Assembly: GCA_033439795.1 (NCBI GenBank)
Contig: JAUTDP010000008.1
Span: 2,418,001-2,482,000 of the forward strand
Direction: 5' to 3'
From: Sordaria brevicollis
Taxonomy: Eukaryota > Ascomycota > Sordariomycetes > Sordariales > Sordariaceae
Length of the DNA stretch: 64,000 nt
In this document: piece by piece, positions 1-10,562 of the stretch
Numbering within the stretch: the first letter of the stretch is position 1
How the letters are laid out: the number at the start of each line of letters is the position of its first letter
Made by a program: the position numbers and the translations under genes
The notes under the pieces: generated by a model
Database searches by the model: none
Seen by the model: the letters and a program-made list of their open reading frames with translations, nothing else
Told to the model about the DNA's origin: nothing

Positions 1-911
1 TGCATTTTTCCGATGGGGGAGATACCCTAGAGTGGGTGGGTGATTAGTGTCCATTTAAACGGTTCGTTCCTCTCCCAAGTAGGTCTGCAGCTTTCTGATA
101 GATAGAAGAAGAGCGAAAAAAAAAAAAATAAAATAAAATGAAAAATAAAAAATTAAAAAAAAAAAAAATTTAAAATACTCACAGGCTGCCTGACAACCGT
201 GTTAGGAATCTCCTTGATGCCAGGAACAGGCGTCCCGTTCGTGAGGAGGTCAATGATGGCTTGGAAACGCTCCGGGTAAGGAGCGTTGCCATCGGCTCCC
301 CTTTCAGCAGCGCCAACCGTGGCGTTGCCATCATCAGCCTTCTTTAGCAAATCCACCTTGGGAGCCTGCTTTTGCCAAGCGGGTAGGTCGTCATCTGATG
401 CTGAAGCGGGGGTGGTGCCCATGAGCTGCTGGATCTCGGCGAGTTTGTCAACTAGCTGAGCATCGACGGGCGAGTTGGGAATCTGTGAGCGCGCGGGCGT
501 TGCAGAAGATGACGAAGAAAGAAGGTAATTCTCGTAGGCGGACCGGTCAATGTCGATGTTAAAGCGGGACTTGTACCACCAGACGCGGGCTTGGAGAGAG
601 ATGCCGAGGGCTTTTTGACGCTCGAAACCGTTCGAGAGGGGCCCCAGCATGGCTACCAGCCCTTGCTGTGATAATCACGGTCATGATTAGCCTTTCGAGC
701 TTGGACAATTCCTTGTATGGTGAGTGGTACATATGAGTTGCTGCGTGGTGTGACTAGACATATGAGTGCCGAGTGAGGGGGGTCTCACGGGGTGACCATG
801 ATTTTGACTTACAAGAAAGGAACGATCCTTGATCCAAGGATAGGAATCGAACTTGTTGAAGGCGGCAACATCGTTACCGCCCGTTGACTGTTGTTGTGTG
901 GGAGCTTCCAT
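1..911 (-). CDS. Pex39-like peroxisomal import factor, 3' end beyond the left edge
   Basis: Three exons are readable on the minus strand: 911-813 (33 codons), 665-183 (161 codons) and 26 to the window edge, all in phase 0 with GT..AG borders. The start is the ATG at 911; the upstream frame is leader. The protein has an N-terminal segment with FDSYPWIKD, a middle segment with ALGISLQARVWWYKSRF, and a conserved block YPERFQAIIDLL...G.PVPGIKEIP. That block is typical of a small fungal/metazoan family (yeast YJR012C, human C6orf226) recently described as Pex39, a cytosolic helper of PTS2-dependent peroxisomal matrix import. Family members usually end in a KPWE-like motif, which would lie past the edge and cannot be seen. 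The second intron (27-182) is very A/T rich. Family assignment is from memory of motifs; the function is inference. Confidence 0.55.
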
Positions 912-1297
912 GTTGTGCTTGTGGGAATTGAGGGGCTGTTGTCGAGATCTTGGGCGGCCGTCCGCTGTGAGCCTCCGCGCCAGGAAGAATGATGATACCT
1001 CTACACTGGGAGGAGAAAGTACGACGTGAAGTCTCGAAGCAGTAAAGGATGCTTTTGCAGCAAACCAGCAGCTGCAATACTTGTAATGCAAGTACTGTTA
1101 AGAGTGAGAATAGCAGTGGCCCTCGATTATCACATGTGAGTGACCGGGAGTAGAATGACGGAATAAGAGGTTCAACTTGGCCGGGATGTGGAAGTGGTGT
1201 TTTGGGTTGGGGTCCGGGCCGGGTAGGCAAGTAAGGTCCACTCAAAGAACCCTGCTGTCCCGGCCTCCCTCCACTGCTCCTGCCTGCTGGAACTGCC

Positions 1298-1359
1298 GAG
1301 GCGGGCTATCCACAGACTCATCCTTTTCCTATACCTAGACTACTTAACCTGTTTGGGTA
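1298..1359 (+). repeat. Left terminal inverted repeat of the MULE
   Basis: It begins GAGGCGGGCTATCCACAGAC and is inverted at 4802-4863; the first 24 bases are identical and 56 of 62 match overall. It is preceded at 1289-1297 by the 9-bp target duplication GGAACTGCC. Confidence 0.88.
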
Positions 1360-3252
1360 GTAGTACAAGGCAAGCATTTGGCACATCGAAAATTTCTGTG
1401 CGTACCAGTGAGTAAGGGTCCCTATTATTACTATTAGCCAGAAACGCACCAAAATGAGGGCTTTGTCATGCAAGGCACCTTCTACAACCAGTATACATTA
1501 AACTTATTAATATATACCCCTAAAACTAGCGTCGCCGTGCCTATATATTATATATTACTAGATTTGACTATAGTATTAAGAGTATTAAGAAGAGAGGAGT
1601 ATATTATTTTTTTTCTATCTATTTTATAATTTTATAATTTACCTTTTTATATATATAAAATTATATTCTATTGTACTACACTATTGACTATATTTATACC
1701 TCTTATTATAACGGTTGGCTAGAGGGGGGGAGGAGGGTATATAAACGATATCGCGGGGGATTTTAATTAGTAAAGAACTATTAAATACTTTGGGAGCCTT
1801 TATTACTAATGTTACCGGTCCGTTATACCCCTTAATAATATACCCTTCTTCCTATTTAAAGGGTAAACGGTCGTTAGGTTTTATACCCTTCTATACTTTA
1901 ATAAGGCTAGCCTTTTAGTTAATCGTAAAAGGTAATTGGTATTGAATTAGGTAATTAATTTAATTAATTTGTTAATTAGCGGTAGGGGTGGAGTTGGGTT
2001 GGGTGGCCGTATTGGGGGGAGGTTTGTTAAATCGGGTAAGTAAATTAATAGCCTTTGTTTTAGCCTTTTTTACCCTCTTTATAATATTTAAATTTAGAAT
2101 ATATTTTTTAGGATTAATAACCGTTTAATTTTATTAGTAAATAAATTCTAGTAATAACGTTATATATAATAGGGAGGAATAAAATATATTAAATTAATAG
2201 GGAGATATTATTACTTATTAATATCCTTTAGTATAAGCGGGTCTTTAATTATAATAATATCCCTTTTATTATTATTACGTTACTATACTATACGTATTAT
2301 TAGTATATAGGTATAAAATAAACCGAATTATTAGGAGTAATTATACGTATAAGGGTAAGGTTATAACTACTTAAATATATATCTCTTTATTTAATTATAT
2401 TAATTTTGGATTAGTATTAGAGCCTTCTATAAGACCTTTTTTATAATAATTATTAATAGAGGGTTATACTTATAAAAATCGTATAGTATATAACCCTTAT
2501 TAGCGACCTTATTTTTATAATCCTTTTATTTTTTTTCGATTAATATACGTATTTTATTAAATACGTTATAGAGTAAAGTATAGGGATTATCGAGTATGTG
2601 TCGAAATTTTGTATAGGAGGATTTAGAACGGTTAGTAGTAATAATTCCTAAATTGCGGTAACGTTTCGTAAAAGAACGTACTTATTACATTCGAATAAGT
2701 TAGAGGGTTTTTATAAAGTAATTATATATCTTTATTATATAAGGATTAATTGCTAATTAAAATAGTATTTATCGAAGGAATTTAGATTAATTTATTCGGT
2801 TATTTAGTAACGAACTTATTTTTAAAGTGTTTAAATAACCCTTTATAGTAATTAATCCTATTAATATAGTATATTGTTTTAAAAAGGTATAATAACCTTA
2901 TTGGGTTATAATTTTAGTCTTTTAGATTTATAATATAGGGTATACCCTTTAAATAGCGTACTTTAATATAATTTAAAATCTTTTAAAGGGTTAAGGTCCT
3001 ATTAAGGGATAGCGGTATTTTATATTTATTATTAAATATAATATTAATAAGTACTATAGTACGGTCGCGTACGTAAGCGTTAGAATTAATTGGTTGCGAT
3101 AGGTAAATAACCTAAAAACGGTTATTTCGAGTAAGCGAAATAGTAGGTTAAATAGTAGGCGGCTAGGTATTAATAGTATTAATAGTATTAATTATAGTGG
3201 GCGGCTCGATTAAATATTTAGTAATATTATTATTATTAACTTATATAATTTT

Positions 3253-3535
3253 GGGGTTGAGAGATTCGTATTCGTTTAATAGACTTTCTTATTTATTATT
3301 AATATATTTGACGAAGTTTTTGAGGATATATTAAAAGTATAATTAGGGCTTATTATTAAGAAAGTAATAAATAAGAACTTATTTCTTTACCGTAGAGTAA
3401 TCGGTAATATAAATAATAGGATAGAGGATATCGATTCGGGCGGTAAGGTCGTTGAGGTATTTAAACGATTAATTTATAAAATTGTTATTTTCCTTGTAAC
3501 CGAATCCGAAAGCTACTAAGAAGGTAGTATTAATA
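3253..3535 (-). pseudogene. Remnant of MULE transposase core domain
   Basis: Read on the minus strand in one frame, this stretch gives short blocks separated by stop codons. They include VAFGFGYKENN, FKYLNDLTARIDILYP, ITDYSTVKK and YILKNFVKYINNK. The order matches the fungal MULE transposase core: the 'AFG..' strand, an acidic 'TD' catalytic block, then the 'HxxKN' block, here YILKN because a His codon looks mutated to Tyr. Stops occur where Trp or Gln codons are expected (TGG or CAG/CAA to TAG/TAA), consistent with RIP. It cannot encode an active protein. Confidence 0.7.
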
Positions 3536-4440
3536 TAATTAATATTAATAATAATTAATATTTTTAATTTAAAGTAGGAAATTTATTTAAAATTAGTAAA
3601 TAGAATAAAACGCGATTATAATTGTAATTGTAATTGTAATTACTTACGTTATGAATATAGTCGATATTTAATATCGTCGGGTGTTTTTTCTATATTTATA
3701 AATACTACGGGAAATTGAAGATTAAAAATTGTAGCCTATTAACGCGGTCGAAGGTATAAATATATTAGAGATTAAAGCGCTCTAATTCCTTTAATAACTT
3801 TTAAGTATTAGTAAAGCTAATAATATATTTTTAAAATAAGCGTTTAATAGCATTCTTTATATTTATATTTTTAATATTATTATATAAATTAGGGTGAGTA
3901 TTTTATAGAATTAGCCGGATTTATAGGTTAGTAAAACCGCGCCGGTGAAATTGTTAAATTAATTTTTTTATTTAGAGGGTAAATTAGTAGGTAGAGGGGT
4001 AGGTAAATACTTTAGCCTACGGTAAGTAATTATAGTAGGCGTTAATAAACTTTAACGTAAATAATTTTTTATAGAATTTAATAATTATTTTAAAAGGATA
4101 ATTAATTTTAATAATATTATTCTTTCTAATATTAGTATTATTAGGTTTATATTTATTAATTTTAGTATAAGTATAGTAAATATATTAGTTATTAAAGGAG
4201 ATAATAATTAATTTAAAACTATTATTTTTATTAAATATAATAAGGAAGCGTTTAGCGTTGGCGATATTTTCGAAAGTTTATTCGATAGGGGAGGTAGTAT
4301 TAAATTCGTTGGGCTTATTTTCGAAAATTTATTAAATAAAATTTATATTAATAATTTAATTGGCGGCGATAAGGGTATTGAGAATATGGTCATTTTTAAG
4401 GTCGTCGTTGTCGTCGTTATTATTATTGAGTACGGTTAGC

Positions 4441-4536
4441 GCGCTTAGGGGTAGTGTAATAGAGGGTATAGTAGAGGGCGCAATTAACGCGCTTAGGGGT
4501 AATATAGTAGAGGGCGCTATAGTTATAAGTAGGGTG
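4441..4536 (+). repeat. Imperfect 48-bp tandem duplication inside the MULE
   Basis: The block GCGCTTAGGGGTA...GAGGGCGC at about 4441 recurs at about 4489 with small differences. It lies next to the right terminal repeat in less mutated, GC-richer sequence, and may be a subterminal repeat of the transposon. No coding role is apparent. Confidence 0.55.
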
Positions 4537-4801
4537 CCTTATAGGGTAGTATATACAATAACCTTCTAGAAAAAAAATCCGACCGCTAAATATAATTAAC
4601 GTTAATAATATATACGCTGGCGATCGTGGGGTTTTTAGGGCTCTTATAGCGTAAATCGTATTATAATTATAGCGTATTATAATTGGTTTTGAATGTAGGG
4701 TAGTGCTATAGAGGGTAGTAGAGTAGTTTGGGCGGTTTAGGGTGGGCTTGGCGGTCGAAAAGTTACGAAAAACAGATTTTTTCGATTTTACGTGAAAATT
4801 T

Positions 4802-4863
4802 TACCCAAATAGGTTAAGTAGTCTAAGTATAGGGGAAACATGAGTCTGTGGATAGCCCGCCTC
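4802..4863 (-). repeat. Right terminal inverted repeat of the MULE
   Basis: Inverted copy of 1298-1359. It is followed at 4864-4872 by GGAGCTGCC, the second copy of the target duplication, which differs at one base. Confidence 0.88.
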
Positions 4864-5597
4864 GGAGCTGCCCCGTACCCGAGGATGGAGAAGGGGCCAG
4901 GCGAGCGGAAGGTCCAGGCTCATCGGGCGGGCAACGAGCACGGACCCGGTTCCCGCTGAGATGCCGTTCCTGCCTCCGCACGCCAGGAAGGAGCGTTGGC
5001 AAGCTGACACTGTGCACCCACTGCCCTGCACTCAGTGTGATACAGCGGGAAATCCACTGAAATCTCAGGGACGAACGTGCACTGCATCGCTCTGAATGCC
5101 TAGGTGCCTGCCAAAACCGTCCAAAGATTGACGGACACACATTGCTCATTCACTCTCATCTATGCTGCTTTCCTTCCTCCATCTGGTACAAACTTTGAAT
5201 TTTCTCGGATCACAGCGCTATCTTAAAAGATAGACAGCGAGGCTCTGTTTCATACATCTTCTCACTTTCTAATTCCAGTACAGGTATTCTCACATCTTAT
5301 ACTGGTAGGTTTTTGGCACTGCTTCCAGTCCCCTTACTCCCTCCCAACCACGCCAAAACGCCAAAACGCCAACACCAGACACTGCGATCGTCACCACATT
5401 CTCGTAGCACTTGGTTAAATACTGACAGCAACTGAACTGGCAGCGTACCGTATCTCGCACTGGCTTGACCCCAGCCGGACGAATCCATCAACGCCCACAT
5501 TCATCACAGTCGCCAAACACACATCGACCCTCCATCTCTTTTATCTCCTGTTATCCCTCCGTCTCTGGGAAGGAGTAGTATTTCAGCCTCAACAGCG

Positions 5598-7544
5598 ATG
5601 CGTCGTGCTGCCGTCAAAGCTCTGCGGACGAGCTACCAGTGCACCTTCCGGGGCCTACGAGCTAGCCGTAGGGGATCATCTCTCCCCGTGCTGCAGTCCT
5701 CAAAGGCAGCCAGTTCCGGTTCCCCCACAGCTCATTACAATCCCCGTCTCGGCACGGCTACCGCAAGATACCTCTCGTCTTCTTCCAACGGCTCGCGCGA
5801 CTCGACAGGTACGCACCACTCGGATGCTCGTCCTGAGCCCCTTCGTTCGTCCATGTTCGTTCGCGGCGCCTTCGTCACCCTGCTTTCAGGGCTTGTCGCA
5901 TACGGTGCCTGGTATAGTTCGGGCGACAGCAATAACGAGTCCCCGATAGCAACGACGACTAGCGTTACCACCACCGCGACGGGCGCTGTCCCAACCCGGT
6001 CCGTTCTGGTGATCGGAGCCGACGAGTTACACACGGGCACCTTTGTGGGCGACGGCCCTATTTCCAAGACCACGAGCGATAACGAAAGAGTAGTCGAGAT
6101 GCTGTCTCCCGAGCAGGCAACCCGGAAGCTACGCCAGTACGAGCAGTCAGTCTACGTCAACCGCGGTCAGGGTGTGGTTCGCTACGATGTGGCCCAGCTG
6201 CCCAGCAACGATCCGATTGAGGATGACCATGCCGAGAAGATTGTCGAGGTACCCAATAAGACCCAGAGCAGTGATCCGAGCGATTGGATGTTCTGGGGTG
6301 TTTTCGATGGCCATTCGTAAGTCACCATCCAAGGCGAACTGCAGGGACTAATTGCCATGAGTGACGACTGATAAGTGGGATTGGTATACAGAGGGTGGAC
6401 TACATCGGCCAAACTACGCCAGGCGCTGATCAGCTTCGTTGCTCGCGAACTCAACGAGACCTACAAGTCTTCTCCGGATCTCATGCCATCTGCCGCTGCT
6501 GTTGAGTCTGCCATCAAGACCGGCTTTACAAGACTGGACGACGAGATTGTGAACCAGAGCGTACAAAGGGTACTTAAGTCCAACAACCGGCTCGTTGCTG
6601 CCGAGCATTTGGCCCCGGCCCTGTCAGGCTCATGCGCTCTGCTTTCTTTTTACGACAGCAAGTCCAAGCTTCTGCGGGTGGCTTGCACCGGCGATTCGCG
6701 CGCAGTGTTGGGCCGTAGGTCCGAGTCTGGAAAGTGGACGGCGCATGCCCTGTCAACCGACCAGACGGGTAGCAACCCGGACGAGGCTGCTCGTTTGCGC
6801 AAGCTGCACCCGGGTGAAGAGCATGTGGTTCGTCACGGTCGCGTCCTTGGCGGCCTTGAGCCTACACGCGCATTCGGTGACGCGAGCTACAAGTGGAGCA
6901 AGGAACTGTCAGAGAAGCTTAGGGCAAAGTTCTTTGGTAGGTCTGTCTCTCCTCTTCTCAAGACGCCCCCATATGTCACTGCCGAGCCTGTTGTCACCAC
7001 GACCAAGATCGAGCCTGAGAAGGGCGACTTTGTGGTCATGGCCACGGATGGTCTGTGGGAGATGTTGACCAACGAGGAGGTCGTTGGGCTGGTGGGCAAG
7101 TGGATTGAGAGCCAAGCTGGTAGCAGCTCCAAGTCGTCGGGATACTTTTCCTTCCTGCAAAAGGGCAGCAAGACGGCCCTGCCTGTTGAATCCAGCGAGT
7201 CGGAGCAGAATGACGGAAATAAGACGCCTATTCGCCAGAGACAGTGGGGTGCTACCGGTACGGATCCGATGGAGCGGTTTGTGGTTCAGGACAAGAACGT
7301 CGCTACGCATCTTGTCCGCAACGCCCTTGGAGGAAAGAACCAGGAGCAAGTGTCGGCCCTGTTGACGCTTCCTTCGCCATTCTCGAGGAGATACCGTGAT
7401 GATTTGACTGTCCAGGTCATCTTCTTTGGTTACGATGGCCCGAAGACGGGTGAGATTGTTGTCAACAAGGAGGCGACGGCTGCCGCTCTGGCTGCCGCGG
7501 CGGCTGATGGCAACAAGACGGGGCCTGTGAAGCCCAAGCTTTAG
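5598..7544 (+). CDS. ptc5: Mitochondrial PP2C-type protein phosphatase (Ptc5-like)
   Basis: Two exons, 5598-6316 and 6392-7544, join in phase (TC|A, Ser) to give 623 residues. The 75-bp intron has GTAAGT..ACAG borders. The product is a metal-dependent Ser/Thr phosphatase. Visible motifs are DGHSG (about 237-241), GDSRAVLG (340-347), the GLEPTRAFGDA block, ATDGLWE (about 457-463) and RDDLTV near the C terminus; together these are the PP2C metal-binding aspartates in order. Residues 1-60 are Arg/Ser/Ala-rich and lack acids, like a mitochondrial presequence, followed by a hydrophobic segment at about 86-106. This architecture fits yeast Ptc5, which dephosphorylates the pyruvate dehydrogenase E1-alpha subunit. 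The PP2C call is firm; the Ptc5 orthology is inferred. Confidence 0.9.
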
Positions 7545-10500
7545 AGCGACCGCGGCATCGTCAGATTTCTCGATCAGATATTGTTCTCTCCTGTCGAGGG
7601 GAATCATGGACTTTGAAGGGTAGTTAATGTCGTGGACTTCGTGGTAGGATACTTGTGCGCATGTCGGATACTGTTTCTATTTGGGCAAGCAAAACGGACA
7701 GGGTGTTTTAGGGTCACAGCGATTTCACGATGTTCAACAGATGCATCAGGCATGGCTTTTATGGTAGCGTAGCCGTTTGGTATGAATTCACTGCAGCTTG
7801 ATTCCCCAAATCTCCATTTCTTCAGACAAGTTCCATCGTTCATTTCTTTCTTTGCCATCCTTCATACGAGGGCTTCTGCGTTTTGTCTGAGTGGCTTTGA
7901 AAAATCAGCTCAGCCGGAGAGGAGCTCCAGTTGGGCTGTCATACTTTCCATACCGCAGCTGCACTGCATGAGCTACACGTACATGTAGCGCCGCACAGGA
8001 CATACAATTAACAGCCCTATGAATCGTCGTTAAACCCAACCCAACCAGTGACGCAGGTGTGAAATACCATACATATGGAGAATGGCGTATCACGCCCGTC
8101 TAGTTAAGTCATCAAATCTCCAAGCCCAGGACCCTTCCTGCCTTGTAAGTTACATGTTATTCATGGCACAACCTGTGAGGTTGAATGATGAGGCTATCTA
8201 TGAAGGTAGCACAGCAGCAGTAAGCCACATTTGGGGGTGTTGGACTTGTCAAATCGGAACCCCCTGAACTAGCTTAAGCTAAAGTGGACCTCGTTATCTC
8301 ATCTTGGGATGCAGCCGAGCCAACAGAAGTTCGCAAGTGTGTCTCCAAAACAAAACTCCAAAAAGCCAACTCACAAACGTTGCTTCGTAGTGGATCTGAT
8401 CACTGTTCGGGCCTTTCTTTCCCCTCCTGTTCGGGCATGAATGCGCTTGAATCTCAGACTGGGTAGCAGGTACGCATATCCTCTCTTGTCTTCACGACTA
8501 ATGTAGTGAAGATTTAGTGGCAAGGAACTGTCGGAATCTTGAGTCCTACCATCTTCACAAAAGACGGCCAAAATCTTGAGCTTTGACAGGTAACCTGAAT
8601 CAGTGACCGTTGGGTTTTATGTATCTCGATGTCTAATGAATCTTGGCAAACCAGTCGATGTCTCTTTTGGATCTCGATTGCGGCTCAGTTTTCCTGTTTC
8701 GCGCCCAGCCCCCCAACCTCTGTTTTGCTTGCTCTCTTGAATCGTGAATGGGGTTCTAGAACCGATCGTCGGCAAGGGCAACACAAAAAAAAAACAGGCA
8801 CACACGCACACGCACATCGGACATACAGGAACACACACGTACAAGAAAAGATGAGATGAAATTTTGAAACAACTGCTCCATCGATGTCCTTTTCACGAAC
8901 TCATGAAGGCAGAGGGAGAAACTCAAAAGAGGCTCAAAGCGCAAATTGGAGTCAGTTACCAAATACGCTAGAGTAGTTTGATGACGTCACAGATTAGCTC
9001 CTTAACGCTAGCTCTTTTTCAGCTTCAAGAAACAACCGCCAAGGAACAAAAACACCAACGGGCACCGCACCGCTGTCGAGGCCTTGTGCTAGCGTAGTGC
9101 ACTTTTTCCTCCGAGACGGCGTCACCACGGTTGGCTCCTCTCTTCTTTTGTAGAGGAAAACAATTCTAGCAGGCTGCCCTGATTCTTTGGGTGATGAGAC
9201 CTAGGATGAAGACATGCAAGATACACAATGCAGTAGGTAACACACTGGAAGTGGTAACAGTGGTCTGTCTCTTTGGACATGTCAACTGAAGTGAAGCTGT
9301 AAGCAGCAGAGAATAAGCTAATGGTGGGGTTCCCTGTCGAACTAGACAGCATTCAACAATCAGCCGTCAGGGGGACGATGGGGAGGACGGGGATAAGATC
9401 CGAAAAGAGATGGCCAGTCCCATTCATTCAAAAGAAGTGAAATGTCAGAATGTCCTTGTAACAAATCAAATGAATGCGGTGTGTCTGCCCCTCACTCTTT
9501 TTTTTTTTTCTTCGAGTCTTGTTCCTGTCTTCCGGCTTGTCCTCCCCCAATCGCTCGGTTGCAGATGCCTGCCCCTCCATTCGGCAGTAGGAGGTAGCTC
9601 CTAGCAGAGATACAAGCCGACACAGTACCGTTGGTGTGCTATCGGCATGTACACATGACCGAGCTTCATCCCGTCTGGCCATGCATCATTAACAGCAGGC
9701 CCGGCCGATGTGGATGTGGTTCTGATACCGGATGCCATTCGCACCCGTCTCCGGGGGCAGTAGAATCAACAGGGCTCAAGTCCTGCTTCTCGTAGCATTG
9801 CCGTTGTGCATGTCGATAGTGGCAGGTACCTTCCCTTGGGTCGGCAGCGCAGAAATACCTGTTTCTCCATGACAGCTGTTAGTGCCAGCCTAACAAGTGG
9901 ATATACCTACCCTCCCTCAACGTTAGTCTGGCTTGCTAGTAAAGCACCGCGCTCACACGTTTCAAAGGACCCGCCCCTCCGTCACCGACCTGGATCCTTT
10001 GCCGCTTGACCTGCTCTCTGCTCTGCTCTCTTTTTTTCTCGGCTACCCTATGATGTCCAGACCAGGACCCATCTCTTTCTTGCATTTCTTGATTTCCTGA
10101 TTCTTCCCAGTTTCCCCTAGGTTTTTCTTGTCTTTTTTTTATCCAAGTGTGTGTGTGTGTGTGTGTCTGTGGTTGCGCCCCCTTCTTCTTCTTCAAGACC
10201 CCGAATCCCGCTTGAGAAAGAGATCGACTCTGCGACTCAAAGCTCCCCCTCCCTCCCCTCCAACTCCCACATCTGTACGCCGCGCACCAACAAAAAGAAA
10301 GACAAGAGTCCCAGAACCTCTTGTTGTGTGGTGTACACGCCCTGCCGATCAGTCACTTTCAAACGTCCCCTCTTCTTCTTCCCAATCGTTTTCTTCTCCC
10401 GGACCGACGCCTGAGGTGGTTCTCCGTTGCTGCCCAAGAACACCCCCTCTCAACCCTTGATATACCTTTGTGCAAGAGCCTCCGCGCACTCGATAATTGT

Positions 10501-10562
10501 TCTGAACCTCTCGCCCCTTGAACATCTGAAATCAACACCGGCAAAGACGAGGTATCGCCAAC
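7545..10562. other. Long intergenic region and leader without a recognised gene
   Basis: Three kilobases separate the PP2C stop from the GH63-like start. Only short shadow frames occur. Simple repeats are present: CA-rich DNA at about 8786-8840 and a GT run at about 10147-10166. From about 10010 to the ATG at 10563 the plus strand is strongly CT-rich, as in long fungal promoters and 5' leaders. Confidence 0.6.
10010..10562 (+). promoter_or_regulatory. CT-rich promoter/5' leader of the GH63-like gene
   Basis: Continuous pyrimidine-rich tracts (CTCTGCTCTGCTCTC, runs of TTTTTCTC, CCCCTCCCTCCC) lead directly to the ATG at 10563, whose context is GCCAACATGCC. Such tracts mark core promoters and leaders of many filamentous fungal genes. 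The transcription start cannot be read from sequence alone. Confidence 0.45.

Larger units (their letters stand above)
1298..4863 (-). mobile_element. RIP-decayed Mutator-like (MULE) DNA transposon
   Basis: A 3,566-bp AT-rich segment is bounded by 62-bp terminal inverted repeats (56 of 62 matching) and by a 9-bp flanking duplication, GGAACTGCC on the left and GGAGCTGCC on the right. The single mismatch is a G:C to A:T transition. A 9-bp duplication and long inverted repeats are hallmarks of the Mutator superfamily. The minus strand near 3253-3535 still reads as a stop-riddled MULE transposase core. The interior is dominated by TA, AAT and TTA words, as expected after RIP. No intact gene remains. 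The element sits between the Pex39-like gene and the PP2C gene, in DNA of ordinary composition. Confidence 0.85.

Noticed and set aside
4360..4569. 69-residue plus-strand ORF in the MULE
   Set aside because: It is formed by a GTCGTC run and a 48-bp tandem repeat inside transposon debris, with no family resemblance.
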